Assembly (NCBI GenBank): GCA_020351915.1
Contig: CP070673.1
Span: 4,743,787 to 4,780,988, forward strand
Length of the DNA: 37,202 bases
Reading direction: 5' to 3'
Source: Deltaproteobacteria bacterium
Lineage (GTDB): Bacteria; Desulfobacterota; DSM-4660; Desulfatiglandales; B25-G16
The notes under the pieces are model-generated. The model did no database searches. It was not told the origin of the DNA and saw only the letters and a list, made by a program, of their open reading frames with translations. The position numbers and the translations under genes were made by a program. Every line of letters begins with the position of its first letter. The stretch's first letter is position 1. Below are positions 1-9,257 of the stretch, piece after piece.

Positions 1-1
1 T

Positions 2-589
2 AGTAACCGAAATTTGACAGAAGAGGACATCCACGGTGCCGAGTCTGACATTTCATGGGGCGAAGTGCTTTTGATCCAACTCGAAGTACCCATGCCCACA
101 GTCAAGGAGGCCTTGCGCTTGGCCAAGGCTCATGGTCTACGGACCATCTTGAACCCTGCGCCCGCCCGTCGCTTACCAGAGGAGATCGTCGCCCTCATTG
201 ACATCCTTACCCCCAATGAGATAGAAGCTGGAACACTCACCGGAGACATGGCTGAGGACCTGAATGAGGCCACTCGGGCTGCCAGTAAGTTTCTCGAATC
301 CGGTGTTGGACACGTGATCATCACGCTGGGGGAAAGGGGAGCCTGCTGGGTTCAAAGAGATCGTGTGCAAGCGTTTCCCGCTTTCCCTGTGGCGGCGGTA
401 GATTCTACGGCAGCAGGCGATGCCTTCAACGGGGCTTTGGCCCTAGCGTTGGCCGAGGAGCGGCCCATGCAAGAGGCTATCAGTTTCGCCAACGCCGCCG
501 GTGCTCTGACCGTGACGAAGAAAGGGGCTCAAGACTCACTTCCCACAAGAGAGGAGATCGCGTACCTCCTTATGCAATCTCAAGGATAG
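2..589 (+). CDS. rbsK: Ribokinase, PfkB family (3' part; 5' end outside the window)
   Basis: ATP-dependent sugar kinase that phosphorylates ribose (or a related sugar) at O5 in the cytoplasm. The frame is open from the first bases, so the TTG at position 14 is not taken as a start: the residues before it (SNRNLTEEDI) already match the ribokinase core, and the gene begins upstream. Visible family signatures are QLEVP, the NPAPA turn, TPNE, and the C-terminal catalytic block DSTAAGDAFNGAL, whose AAGD supplies the anion hole and the catalytic Asp. About 195 residues are present of the usual ~300. The C-terminus looks complete. The substrate could be another pentose or nucleoside, since PfkB kinases are hard to separate by motif. 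No sugar transporter or isomerase gene follows it here. Confidence 0.9.
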   Translation, partial: SNRNLTEEDIHGAESDISWGEVLLIQLEVPMPTVKEALRLAKAHGLRTILNPAPARRLPEEIVALIDILTPNEIEAGTLTGDMAEDLNEATRAASKFLESGVGHVIITLGERGACWVQRDRVQAFPAFPVAAVDSTAAGDAFNGALALALAEERPMQEAISFANAAGALTVTKKGAQDSLPTREEIAYLLMQSQG

Positions 590-714
590 AACCCGGCTTG
601 ATGGATGGTAGATCTAGGGCCCTGGCCATGGTTGAGCAAGAGAGTAAGCAAAAAAGGTTCATCCTTTGCCTGCACTGATGGAGGTTCACCAAGACTTGCG
701 CCCAAGGTTATGGT

Positions 715-735
715 AAGCCTAAATCCTTTAGGCTT
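715..735. terminator. Perfect 9-bp hairpin between ribokinase and flavoprotein genes
   Basis: AAGCCTAAA, loop TCC, then TTTAGGCTT: a perfect 9-bp stem with a 3-base loop, 126 bases after the ribokinase stop. No T-run follows, so intrinsic termination is uncertain and it may be an operator or a processed hairpin. Its presence argues that 605-772 is untranslated leader, although the reading frame stays open through it. Confidence 0.4.
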
Positions 736-772
736 CGATAACATTTCGAAAACTGAAATCAATAACCGCTTG

Positions 773-2404
773 ATGAGAACAAAATTAATGGCAAAAATGG
801 ACATGGACATTATCAAATCGGACGTTTTGATCATTGGAAGCGGCATTGCCGGACTGAGAGCCGCCCTGGAGGTATCAAAAAGGGGAAAGCGCGCCCTTTT
901 GGTCTCCAAATCACCTGTAGGGAAGGCCAACAACACATACCTTGCTGGAGGGGGTTTTGCTTTTGCCACCGAAAGCTTTGGTGTCGATACGCATATTGAC
1001 AAGACCCTTCGGAATGGCAGGGGCCTGAACGACCGGACTCTAGTTAGAGTGTTAGCCAGTGAGGCCCCCTCCATGGTAATGGAACTCCATGAGATGGGCA
1101 TGCGGGGAACGTTTCAGAGCACCGGATTCTCAGCCAGGTATTCTTCGCTCGTAGGGGGCCAGGAAATTACTTCGACCCTTGTTCGAGCCTGTCAACAGGC
1201 GGGCGTAAGATTCTTGGAAGGAATTATGGTCACGGATTTGATTACAGATGGCCAGGCATGCTATGGAGCAATAGGGCTTCAAAGGCGCACTGGGGAGCTC
1301 TATGGATTCCCAGCGAGTGCCCTTCTGCTCGCAACTGGAGGTGCTGGAGCGATCTATGCAGAAAATGATAATGCGCCAGGAATTACGGGAGATGGATATG
1401 TGCTGGGCATGGAGGCAGGTCTGGAACTCATCGACATGGAGTTCGTGCAGTTTTACCCTCTCGTTTTTGCCGGATCAGGCCATGCTCGTATGATTGTTCC
1501 ACCCTTTTTTGCAGATCTGGGCACGATCACGAACCGATTGGGTGAAGACCTGAAGGAAAAGTACGATTTTTACGAAAAACCCCTTGCTATCGTATCGCGG
1601 GATCGACTCTCCCAGGCCCTTTTTAGGGAAATAATCCAGGGCAATGGAATCGATGGTGCGCTCCTGCTAGATATTCGGAAAGTGAAGGAAGACCTGATAC
1701 CGGTCAGCAATAGACTGAAAGAGCTGCTCAGAAGGAGATTTTCCTATGATTCAAAACCGATAAAGATTACTCCGGCATGCCACTATAATATGGGAGGGCT
1801 GATTATCGATGGGTTATGCCGTACCGCTATATCAGGTCTTTTCGCGGCCGGGGAAGTAGTGGGCGGTACTGATGGGGCAAATAGAATGGGAGGTAATGGC
1901 CTGTCTGGCTCACTGGTTTTCGGCGCCTTGGCAGCGGAATCTGCTGTTGAGTACGCTGGTTCCAGCCAGGCGCTATCCGATTTCAAGGCCGTGGCTCACG
2001 CCACTGCCCAAAACAGGCTCTCTATTATGTCTGCAGAACACGCGCAACCATCCAGCACTCGATTCCTCATGAGGGAATTGCGGCAGGTTCTCTGGGAGAA
2101 GGTCGGCATCCTACGCTCCGAACGATCCTTAAGCGAGGGTATCAGGACGATCGATGAGATCCTAACCGAACTTCAAGGGCACCGAGCACGCAATCCCCAG
2201 GAGCTGTGCAGGATCATGGAGTGCAGAAATGCAGGCCTAACCGGCAGAGCCATTAGCGTTTCGGCACTGGCAAGGACCGAGAGCAGAGGTTCCCATTATC
2301 GTAGCGACTTCCCCGAGGAAGACAGAGATTGGATGAAGCACATCCATGTTCAGATGAAGAATGGCCTTCCGAATGTTGCCCGCATTGTAGCGATTGCCGA
2401 ATAG
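773..2404 (+). CDS. FAD-dependent oxidoreductase, fumarate reductase / L-aspartate oxidase family
   Basis: Flavoprotein of the succinate dehydrogenase/fumarate reductase/NadB superfamily, about 543 residues, the usual length. The N-terminal dinucleotide-binding motif GSGIAGL is followed by SPVGKANNTYLAGGG, the segment that packs on FAD. Further on are ATGGAGAIY, the substrate-domain motif HYNMGG, and near the C-terminus ESRGSHYRSDFPE. These motifs do not decide between L-aspartate oxidase (quinolinate synthesis) and a soluble or membrane fumarate reductase subunit. No nadA, nadC, Fe-S subunit or cytochrome subunit lies next to it, so it stands alone. The frame is open back to 605, but that leader has a strong hairpin and no homology. 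In-frame ATGs at 773, 788 and 797 are all possible starts and none has a clear Shine-Dalgarno, so 773 is a compromise. Confidence 0.8.
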   Translation: MRTKLMAKMDMDIIKSDVLIIGSGIAGLRAALEVSKRGKRALLVSKSPVGKANNTYLAGGGFAFATESFGVDTHIDKTLRNGRGLNDRTLVRVLASEAPSMVMELHEMGMRGTFQSTGFSARYSSLVGGQEITSTLVRACQQAGVRFLEGIMVTDLITDGQACYGAIGLQRRTGELYGFPASALLLATGGAGAIYAENDNAPGITGDGYVLGMEAGLELIDMEFVQFYPLVFAGSGHARMIVPPFFADLGTITNRLGEDLKEKYDFYEKPLAIVSRDRLSQALFREIIQGNGIDGALLLDIRKVKEDLIPVSNRLKELLRRRFSYDSKPIKITPACHYNMGGLIIDGLCRTAISGLFAAGEVVGGTDGANRMGGNGLSGSLVFGALAAESAVEYAGSSQALSDFKAVAHATAQNRLSIMSAEHAQPSSTRFLMRELRQVLWEKVGILRSERSLSEGIRTIDEILTELQGHRARNPQELCRIMECRNAGLTGRAISVSALARTESRGSHYRSDFPEEDRDWMKHIHVQMKNGLPNVARIVAIAE

Positions 2405-2477
2405 GAAGGATAAATGAGCTCATGGCTGACAGCTCCCCAGTGAAATAGCCTTTGGGTTTCACAGGGTAAACATAGCT

Positions 2478-2580
2478 GATAGGGGATTTGCGATGTGGGA
2501 TGTGAGATGGGCGAAGGACAGGTTGGCAAATAGCTTGTCGATGATAGCTCATAGGTAGGGAGCAAAGGAGAGCAAGGAGA
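2478..2580. repeat. Degenerate GGGAT/GCGAT-type low-complexity repeat
   Basis: The spacer after the flavoprotein gene contains an imperfect array of short units such as GGGATTTGCGATGTGGGATG and GATAGCTCATAG. The same vocabulary recurs at 3764-3930. It has no convincing coding content and appears to be a dispersed intergenic repeat rather than a gene. Confidence 0.5.
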
Positions 2581-2737
2581 GAACATATTTTGAGAGTCGT
2601 TCCAGATACTGCTGAGAGCCTCGGAACAGAAGAAAAGACCTCATGACCATCCTAGGCCCTTCTCGGTTATGTCCAATGCAAACAATAAAATGCTCTGCTT
2701 AGTAAGATGATTCGGCCGGTTTCTCTTGTTCCCAATT

Positions 2738-3199
2738 TCACGTTTCCGGCTTGAGGTCTCGCTTCTTGTGCCAGCCGATGTGCGTGTCTTGAACCGAATC
2801 TACCTGCGAGGAGTAGGGCTTGATGTCTATCAGGGGCGAGCCATCAAGGGCATCCATGCCCTTGACCTTGAGAAAGCGACCGTTCCGCTCCATAAGCTCG
2901 ACCACGCAAAGCCCCACTGGGTTGGGGCGATTGGGTGAGCGCGTTGCAAATACACCGTGTATCTCAGGGCCCCACGGCGTGCGGGTCTGTAGCACGCTTC
3001 TGTTAGCCTTGTCCTGCCAGTACAGCACGATGAGGTGTGAGCAGTGCTCAATATCCAGGAGGGCGGGCTCGTAATTTTCAAATACCTCGAGTGTGCTCAC
3101 ATCGTTTGTGTGCCTTCCCTGGGATGGGGCCTCCTTTTGCTCTCGGTAGGGTGAATGTACCACGCCGATCTGTTCGAGCTCTTCTTGAAGAATAGTCAT
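2738..3199 (-). CDS. trmO: tRNA (N6-threonylcarbamoyladenosine-37) methyltransferase TrmO (TsaA family)
   Basis: SAM-dependent methyltransferase of the TsaA/YaeB/VirR beta-barrel family, which adds a methyl group to t6A37 to give m6t6A in some ANN-decoding tRNAs and fine-tunes decoding. The 153-residue protein carries the N-terminal IGVVHSPYRE block, the central CSHLIVLYW strand and the family signature RSPNRPNPVGL, followed by DALDGSPLIDIKPY. Length fits single-domain bacterial and archaeal members; the E. coli protein has an extra C-terminal domain that is absent here. Oddly for a conserved tRNA gene it is isolated, with ~1.2 kb of spacer upstream and a repeat-bearing spacer downstream. Some TsaA-family proteins in anaerobes have been proposed to have other roles, so the exact substrate is inferred. 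Confidence 0.9.
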   Translation of the reverse strand: MTILQEELEQIGVVHSPYREQKEAPSQGRHTNDVSTLEVFENYEPALLDIEHCSHLIVLYWQDKANRSVLQTRTPWGPEIHGVFATRSPNRPNPVGLCVVELMERNGRFLKVKGMDALDGSPLIDIKPYSSQVDSVQDTHIGWHKKRDLKPET

Positions 3200-3763
3200 G
3201 CTTTCTCGCCTGTTAGCTGTCTAACTGATTAAGCCACGTCCTTTGCGCGTGGTCAGGGATAATTGGCTTTGCCTGGAAGCAATGGCTCGGAGTATTGCAA
3301 TATTGGAGTACTGGACTTAGATCCTGAGAGAAACATATTAGATTTCTGAGCATGTTTTTTGTTCTGTTTTGACAGTTTAGGATTATGTCTAAGATCCTTC
3401 ATTACTCCATGCTCCATCACCCGATTGTTCCCTGGCCCAGATTTGGTTTTACTGGCCTCAGTTCTATAGCGTCTTCTTCTGTCAAACTACAACACCACCA
3501 GGCTCTTCTGTGCAAGTCGCGCCAGGGCGGGCCATTACTCCAGAGAACTGTCAAACCGCGGAGAGGCGTTTTAAGCCCCATTTCCAGGGGGCAGAACCAA
3601 AGCCAGGTGCTCTGGGACTGGATGGTTTACTTCTGTGCTCCCGGTACAGTAATGGAGATCTCATCTCTCGTGAGGTCAATGCAGGATTAAATTGTTTTTA
3701 TATCATATGAGGTATGATGCCAAAAGTTCAACAAAAAAAGCATATAAGACTATCGAGCAAAGA
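3200..3763. other. Non-coding spacer, nothing recognised
   Basis: About 560 bases upstream of trmO. The open frames inside it (for example 3385-3690, +) have no recognisable domain, no convincing ribosome-binding site and a composition unlike the neighbouring genes. No RNA gene or terminator stands out. Confidence 0.5.
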
Positions 3764-3930
3764 GCATGGCGATGTGGGGGATGGGCAAAACAGCTTACAG
3801 CTGATAGCTCATAGCTCATATGCAGGAGAGAAAGGCCATGTGGGATTTGGGATATGCGATTTGGGATGTGAGCCATGGGATAGGCGATAAGCCAAGGGGG
3901 ATGTGTGCTTTGTTATATGCGATAGGTAAA
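3764..3930. repeat. Second tract of the degenerate GGGAT/GCGAT repeat
   Basis: Related to 2478-2580. It contains successive imperfect units (GTGGGATTTGGGATATGCGA, TTTGGGATGTGAG, GGGATAGGCGATAAG, TATGCGATAGG) and the tandem AGCTGATAGCTCATAGCTCA. The remaining ~440 bases up to the universal stress gene at 4371 show nothing else that I can identify. Confidence 0.55.
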
Positions 3931-4370
3931 ACAGGGGGGAGCCATAGGCAGAAGTCAGGGGAAAGATAGGGGGATCGGCTCAGAGTGGATGAGAGTGGAG
4001 AACGAACCAAAACTCCTTGAATCATGTGCTATTTTATGCTTTAATTTCAAATAAAACGCGACCGAGATTCATGCCAAGGTCCTATAAACTTTCATCCTGA
4101 ACTCATGGATGTCTGCTTGATAAGATTGTTATCCAACTGACACAAGCTTCGGGAAGATGGCATCCTGCTGATCAAGCGGATTGTGTGCGGAAACGCCTGA
4201 AATTCATATAGTAATGTTTTCCCCGCAATTCAATGCTGATTTCGGATAAGTTACGCTGTCAATTGCTTAAACACTTGCGACGTGATGCAATGAAGTTACG
4301 TCTTCTATGACTTCTCATTTTCAGGGATGGCCAACCGATCTATCATGAGTCAAGCTAAGGAGGGACAGGT

Positions 4371-5270
4371 ATGTATAAAAGAATATTAGTTCCATTAGAT
4401 GGATCCAACGCTGGGGAGTTCGTTCTTCCCTACGCAGCGGAGATTGCTGCCAAAATCGGGATAGAGCTTATTCTGGTAAGCGTTTCTGAGCCCACTACTG
4501 ACGCCAGGGATAACCTCTATCGCTTTTATCTGGAGCGCATTGCGGAACAGGTGGAACAACAGCTTGAGGACTGGGGTGCCAAGGGAGAGGCAAAGGTGCG
4601 GATAGAGGTCCTCGTTGGGAGCCCTGCTAATGAGATTCTGCGATACGCTGATGAAAGGAACGTGAGCCTCATAGCTATGGCAAGCCGAGGTCGGACGGGG
4701 CAAGGACCATGGCTTTTGGGAAACATCGCTAGCAAGGTTCTTAGGGCCACAGGCAAGCCGGTGTTGCTCATCAGGACTCCAGTCGACACCGCAACCCTTA
4801 AACAGAGAAGCCTGGTGAAGAGGATTTTGGTGCCGTTGGATGGTTCCGAGGTGGGAGAAGCCGCCCTTCCATACGCAGTGGGACTGGCGAAAGAGTTGGG
4901 TGCAGAGCTCGTTTTGTACCGGGTACTCAAACATATAGTGCTGGTAGCCGCTGAGGGTGCTACCATGTCTTCGGCCATGTATGAGGAAGAAGATAAGCAC
5001 AGAAGAGCATCTGCGATGGCCTATCTCGAAGGTGTCGGAAAGGGTGTTCGAGGAAAAGGGCTCAGCACCTCGAGTGCATTGGGCTCAGGGGCTCCGGCAG
5101 ACCAGATTATTGACTATGCGGAGGCGAATGCTATTGACCTCATAGCCATGTCGACACATGGACGCTCTGGCATCACGCGGTGGGTCTTCGGCAGCGTTAC
5201 GGACAAGGTGCTGCATGCTGGAAATACAGCAGTCTTAACAGTCCGGGCAAGCAAGGATACAGCAGGCTAG
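4371..5270 (+). CDS. Universal stress protein, tandem UspA domains
   Basis: Cytoplasmic stress-response protein made of two consecutive Usp alpha/beta domains (roughly residues 1-140 and 147-295), a common arrangement in anaerobic and environmental bacteria. Each half begins with a near-identical (K)RILVPLDGS strand and ends with the nucleotide-binding loop region. The second half keeps the full G-9x-G-S phosphate motif (HGRSGITRWVFGS). The first has RGRTGQGPWLLGN, with Asn in place of Ser/Thr, so ATP binding may be weaker there. The start is well supported by AAGGAGGGACAGGT just before the ATG. It appears monocistronic, with 340 bases or more of spacer on both sides. The client or trigger cannot be read from the sequence. 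Confidence 0.92.
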   Translation: MYKRILVPLDGSNAGEFVLPYAAEIAAKIGIELILVSVSEPTTDARDNLYRFYLERIAEQVEQQLEDWGAKGEAKVRIEVLVGSPANEILRYADERNVSLIAMASRGRTGQGPWLLGNIASKVLRATGKPVLLIRTPVDTATLKQRSLVKRILVPLDGSEVGEAALPYAVGLAKELGAELVLYRVLKHIVLVAAEGATMSSAMYEEEDKHRRASAMAYLEGVGKGVRGKGLSTSSALGSGAPADQIIDYAEANAIDLIAMSTHGRSGITRWVFGSVTDKVLHAGNTAVLTVRASKDTAG

Positions 5271-5819
5271 TGTCTCGTACCATGAATTCGGAGATCCAAG
5301 AATACCGTATTCGGGAATCAGTGACCCAGCTTTTTCATGAGGCATACCCTATTCCCTCAAAAACCCTTTTCTCATAAGGTAAACTTCCCTTTGAAATAGG
5401 TGCCTTTGACCGTTTTTGCCTTTTCTTTGGCCCATACTTCCAATCCCATTTTTTTAATGAGGCACACATTGAAAACCTTGGTCCCGCTTGCCAAGGCGTT
5501 GCGAGGCAGACGGGCCTAAAGTTCAACCTGTTACTTGCCCTCTCCTCTTTTCTTACCTTTGGCTCACGCCAGGCACGCTTTTGTGCGCTGGCACCTTGTC
5601 CAGGATAGGTGTTCTGGGATGAAATACATTCTCGAACAGACAAATTAAAGTTCCAGGGCATTTTGCAGCCCACATTTCTGGGAGCACTCCACACCCTGTC
5701 TTGCCCTGAGGATTGAGCGATACCATAAGGCAAATCCTCAAGCAGTTCATCTTTTAGATTGAAATCCGAGAGTCAAGTAAATAGGATGAGGGCCAGCAAA
5801 AAAGAAGAAGGGAAGTGTC
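5271..5819. other. Non-coding spacer with a strong hairpin, possible structured repeat
   Basis: No supportable gene lies in these ~550 bases. The minus-strand frame at 5335-5733 is rich in Arg, Lys, Trp and Pro and matches no family I know. A stable hairpin lies at 5568-5592 (GCCAGGCAC, loop GCTTTT, GTGC-G-CTGGC; 9 pairs with one bulged G). An imperfect TGCC/GGCA pairing lies nearby at about 5488-5510. The block may be an extragenic repeat or a small RNA. Confidence 0.4.
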
Positions 5820-6863
5820 ATGTCTGAACTGCGACAAAATACTATTACCAAAGACTGGGTAGTAATAGCGCCAGAGCGGAGTAAGCGGCCTGATCAATTT
5901 AAACATCGTAAGGTCCACGATAAACGAGCTGAACAGGAGGGGAAAGAGCAAGCTGCCTGTCCATTCTGTCCCGGAAACGAGGTGATGTGCGGAGAGGCTG
6001 TTTTGACATACTATCAGAAAGATTCCGGGAAGGGCCCACAAGCAAAGTGGTCTCTGAGGGTAGTGCCCAACAAGTTTCCTGCTTTGGTCGAAGATGAGGA
6101 AACCTCAAGGATCACCGAAGGAATTGGAAATTTTTTCATAAAGATGAATGGCGTGGGCCATCATGAGGTGGTAATTGAACATCCAGAACATTTCCAGACT
6201 ATTGCAACCATGTCACATAAGGCTGTGGAGGGCATTATTGCTTCATATATTGAACGATATCAGGAACTCTCAGAAGACCCCTGTGTACAGCTCATCACCA
6301 TATTTCGAAATAATGGCCCGAGAGCTGGCACATCCCTAAGACATCCGCATTCCCAGATAATTGCAAGCCCCATCATCCCCATACAAATTAGGCACGTAAT
6401 TGAAGAGGCGGTGAGATACTTTGATACGATGGGTAGATGTATATTCTGCACCATGATAGAGCAAGAGAAAGCAGGTGAAAAAAGGGTAATATCGGAAACC
6501 GAACACTTCATTTCTGTTGCTCCCTTTGCATCACGAAGCCCTTTTGAGATCTGGATTGTTCCGAAAAGGCATAGGGCATCATTTACAAAGATCTCTGATG
6601 TGGAAAAGAGAGATCTGGCTGGGGTATTACGTGATATCTTATCCAGATTATATCACGGGCTCGGCGATCCGGATTATAATTATATGATCCATTCAGCACC
6701 GTATCATGAGGATCCGGCAGGCTATTATCATTGGCATCTTCAAATATTGCCAAAGCTGTCTGAAGTGGCCGGTTTTGAACTCGGCTCCAGCATATATCTC
6801 AACACCACGAGTCCTGAAGAAAATGCAAGATTCTTGAGGGGGATAAAGGCGAGCAATTCATAG
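5820..6863 (+). CDS. galT: Galactose-1-phosphate uridylyltransferase
   Basis: Leloir-pathway enzyme (or ADP-sugar/nucleotidyl homologue) that transfers UMP between UDP-glucose and galactose-1-phosphate in the cytoplasm. The 347-residue length and two-domain HIT-like fold are typical. The active-site motif HPHSQ occupies residues 175-179, with His177 expected to be the nucleophile that is uridylylated. Zinc-site CxxC pairs are at 47-50 and 207-210, and the C-terminal H304-W-H306 motif is intact. PNKFPAL and GHHEVVIEHPEH are further family blocks. The start at 5820 is preceded by AGAAGGGAAGTGTC. No other Leloir gene is nearby. In anaerobes lacking galactose metabolism such proteins often act on other sugar phosphates, so the substrate is provisional. 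Confidence 0.92.
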   Translation: MSELRQNTITKDWVVIAPERSKRPDQFKHRKVHDKRAEQEGKEQAACPFCPGNEVMCGEAVLTYYQKDSGKGPQAKWSLRVVPNKFPALVEDEETSRITEGIGNFFIKMNGVGHHEVVIEHPEHFQTIATMSHKAVEGIIASYIERYQELSEDPCVQLITIFRNNGPRAGTSLRHPHSQIIASPIIPIQIRHVIEEAVRYFDTMGRCIFCTMIEQEKAGEKRVISETEHFISVAPFASRSPFEIWIVPKRHRASFTKISDVEKRDLAGVLRDILSRLYHGLGDPDYNYMIHSAPYHEDPAGYYHWHLQILPKLSEVAGFELGSSIYLNTTSPEENARFLRGIKASNS

Positions 6864-6945
6864 AATAATACTGCTGCCATTATCAACAGAAGTTCCCATA
6901 AGCACGCCACATATGTCCATAGTCGCCCATTTCCAAGAAGTATTT

Positions 6946-7713
6946 CTAGGCGAGCTTGGTCACGTCTGTTGCCACCTGCCGATAATTCTCTGACATGAGT
7001 GAGTCATGACCAGGGAACATCAGATCAAGGGACGAAGCCCTTTCCCGGAGCTTTTCATATGTTTTCATCCATGCTACCAAATCAACGATAAGAACACTCG
7101 GCCAATCTTCTTGATAGTTACGAAAAATATGGGCACAATCAGAACCGAGAATGGCAGTTCCTTTGGCTGTGTTCACACCAACCGCTTGGAGCGCCACCGT
7201 ATGCCCTGGTGCAAGAAGACATTCGATCCCAGGGAGGATTTCCTGATCCCCTTTGAGTAGTACAAGACGATCTGTCCCCTCAAGGGAGGATAGGTATTCA
7301 TTGGCGGCTTCATCTGCCACGTGCTTGAAGGGCGGCCGTGTGGCAATCTGATCTTTCAACCAGAACCGATACTCTTCATCCTGAACATAGAAAGTGGCCC
7401 TCGGAAACAGGGACACACCGTTTGCGTGATCCCAATGTATGTGTGTGAGTATGACATGTCGGACTTCATCGGCATTAATACCGATTCGGGAAAGGACTTC
7501 AGCGGGGTTTATGTATCCTGTGAGGTTCTTTTCTCTGGCCAGCTCAGGTGATACTCCAGAATCCACGACAACCACCTCTCTGGAGCCTTTTATACACCAG
7601 ATATAGTAGTTCCTTTTCACAGTCTCTTCCCAGTCCTTGAGCCACATGAGTAAGGCTCCGGAACTAAAAAATGGTCCAGCATACTTGAGGGCATAGATTT
7701 CATAGTTCGGCAT
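6946..7713 (-). CDS. Metallo-beta-lactamase-fold hydrolase, N-acyl homoserine lactonase-like
   Basis: Binuclear metal hydrolase of the MBL fold, 255 residues. The complete ligand set is visible: H91-x-H93-x-D95-H96 (THIHWDH), H171 (APGHT), D192 (GSDCAH) and H236 (PGHDSLM). The size, the N-terminal IYALKY-type strand and the order of blocks resemble the AHL-lactonase/quorum-quenching subgroup, but this subgroup also contains hydrolases of other lactones and esters, so the substrate is not assigned. The start is supported by AGGGAGGAGATTTTGTC upstream of the ATG. The gene lies 93 bases downstream of an OFA-like MFS permease on the same strand. The two probably form a transport-plus-hydrolysis pair for a small organic acid or lactone. 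Confidence 0.85.
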   Translation of the reverse strand: MPNYEIYALKYAGPFFSSGALLMWLKDWEETVKRNYYIWCIKGSREVVVVDSGVSPELAREKNLTGYINPAEVLSRIGINADEVRHVILTHIHWDHANGVSLFPRATFYVQDEEYRFWLKDQIATRPPFKHVADEAANEYLSSLEGTDRLVLLKGDQEILPGIECLLAPGHTVALQAVGVNTAKGTAILGSDCAHIFRNYQEDWPSVLIVDLVAWMKTYEKLRERASSLDLMFPGHDSLMSENYRQVATDVTKLA

Positions 7714-7806
7714 GACAAAATCTCCTCCCTGTTTGGTAGGGTTTTGGCTTTAGGGCGGAATCCACCTCATGGCCAAAAAATTCGGTTTTTTCAAAACAGC
7801 ATGATC

Positions 7807-9039
7807 CTATGACGAAATCATAAGCTCTGGTCGCTTCATTGTATGCGCAATAATGCCACTAATTAAGAAGAGGAGCATAACAATCGTGAAAACTACAGAG
7901 TAACTGCCGGTAGTATCAAAGATGAATCCAGCCACATAAGGGGCAAAGGCGCCTATGAACACAGCAATGGCAGTAGATATTCCGATGAGCTCTCCCAAAG
8001 AGCGCAGCCCGTAAAACTCGCCGAGAATGCCAATATGGGCAGAAACCCTACTGCCGTGACAGAGTCCATAGAAAAAAACAAAGCAATAGAGCATCCAGTA
8101 TTCTTTGAGAAATAGTAGTAGTGGCAGGGAAAGTGACATCCCAAAACATGACAGAACGAGCGTCTTTTGCCATGCTACCTTGTCTGATATGAAACCGGAT
8201 ACGATTCGACCGGGGACTGAGAGTCCTCCCAAAAGGCCAAGTGCTGCTGCTGAGGCTGTGGGGGAAATATCGGCATCCGTGGCGTGGGGCACAAAGTGGA
8301 CAGCCAAAATTTGAAAGGCCAGAACCGCAACGCAATGAATGAATGTTATGCCAGCAAAGGAAGAGGTAGTCACTGCTTTACCTGTTCCCCAACTGTGGAT
8401 AGTTTGGTGATTTGGCATGCTTCTCTCTCCCTGGGAAACTGTGCCTGTATTCGCAGGAGCTTGTTTAATTATCAGCGATGATATGGCAAGGATAATGAAG
8501 AAGAGGATACCAGCAAACAGATACGCGCCCCTCCAGCCGTAGGTCAGGACCAGATAGTTGATCAGCGGGGCGAAGACGAGGCACCCTACACCGAATCCAG
8601 CGACTACTATTCCTAATGCTACGCCCGCTCTCCTCCTCCGGTAAAACCATCGCTGCACGGTGGAAGTGGGTACTGACCAGGTTGCGCCAGCGCCCAGCCC
8701 CCCAATAAAAAGAAAAATGCGGAGCTGGTTAACGTTTTGGATCTGGCTACACAGAGAAATCCCGAATCCAGCTAATAATCCGCTCACAAAAAGGATGGGG
8801 CGGGGACTGTATCGGTCGGCAAGTCTCCCACCAGTCATAACCGAAATGCAATAACCGATAAGGAACGCAGTGTAGCCTGATGATACGAGGGCTCTGCTCC
8901 AACCAAACTCGTTTTTCAGTGGCTTAAAAAAGACACCAAAGGTAAACAGGGCTTCACCCAGCGTGAAGGTCGCAGCAAAACAAGCGGCCACTACAAGCCA
9001 ACCATAGAATATTCTTGGGCCCTTCGGTTCGTTAGACAA
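7807..9039 (-). CDS. MFS transporter, oxalate/formate antiporter (OFA)-like
   Basis: Inner-membrane permease of 410 residues with 12 predicted membrane segments. It has the hallmark beginning of OFA/monocarboxylate-type MFS proteins (FYGWLVVAAC, then FGVFFKPLKNEFGWSR), a loop 2-3 motif GGRLADRYSPRP, and the corresponding second-half motif SGFISDKVAWQKT. Likely substrates are carboxylates such as formate, oxalate or pyruvate, but none can be chosen. The start is a TTG at 9039 preceded by TTGAGGCG; no ATG fits the N-terminal homology. The gene is likely co-transcribed with the MBL-fold hydrolase downstream. A second, related permease occurs at 33756-34976. Confidence 0.88.
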   Translation of the reverse strand: MSNEPKGPRIFYGWLVVAACFAATFTLGEALFTFGVFFKPLKNEFGWSRALVSSGYTAFLIGYCISVMTGGRLADRYSPRPILFVSGLLAGFGISLCSQIQNVNQLRIFLFIGGLGAGATWSVPTSTVQRWFYRRRRAGVALGIVVAGFGVGCLVFAPLINYLVLTYGWRGAYLFAGILFFIILAISSLIIKQAPANTGTVSQGERSMPNHQTIHSWGTGKAVTTSSFAGITFIHCVAVLAFQILAVHFVPHATDADISPTASAAALGLLGGLSVPGRIVSGFISDKVAWQKTLVLSCFGMSLSLPLLLFLKEYWMLYCFVFFYGLCHGSRVSAHIGILGEFYGLRSLGELIGISTAIAVFIGAFAPYVAGFIFDTTGSYSVVFTIVMLLFLISGIIAHTMKRPELMISS

Positions 9040-9257
9040 GATTATTTCGCCTCAACACAAAGGATGTTTACGAGCACTAATGCCGATTGTTCGCCAAGAT
9101 ATAACAAATGGGTATTCTCACAGGAGTAGAGTTTGTTCTTGGGTGAGAGAGGTATAGGGTAACGGAGGGTTTGTGTCAATGGAAAAACCAGTCGAAGAAT
9201 ATGGATGAGGAACCCCAATTGTATAGATCAACAGCAAACCTCTGTCATACTGGCTGG

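Noticed and set aside
605..772. N-terminal extension of the flavoprotein to the upstream ATG at 605
   Set aside because: The extension contains a perfect 9-bp hairpin and no family similarity; the recognised fold begins after residue 65 of that frame.
3385..3710. Two plus-strand open frames in the spacer after trmO
   Set aside because: No convincing ribosome-binding site, no domain and no homology I can name.
4395..5000. 201-codon minus-strand frame inside the universal stress protein gene
   Set aside because: Antisense shadow of a clearly supported gene; the two frames cannot both be under normal selection and the stress-protein frame carries the motifs.
5335..5733. 132-codon minus-strand frame in the spacer before galT
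   Set aside because: No recognisable family, Arg/Trp/Pro-rich composition and overlap with a strong hairpin point to non-coding or repeat sequence rather than a gene.
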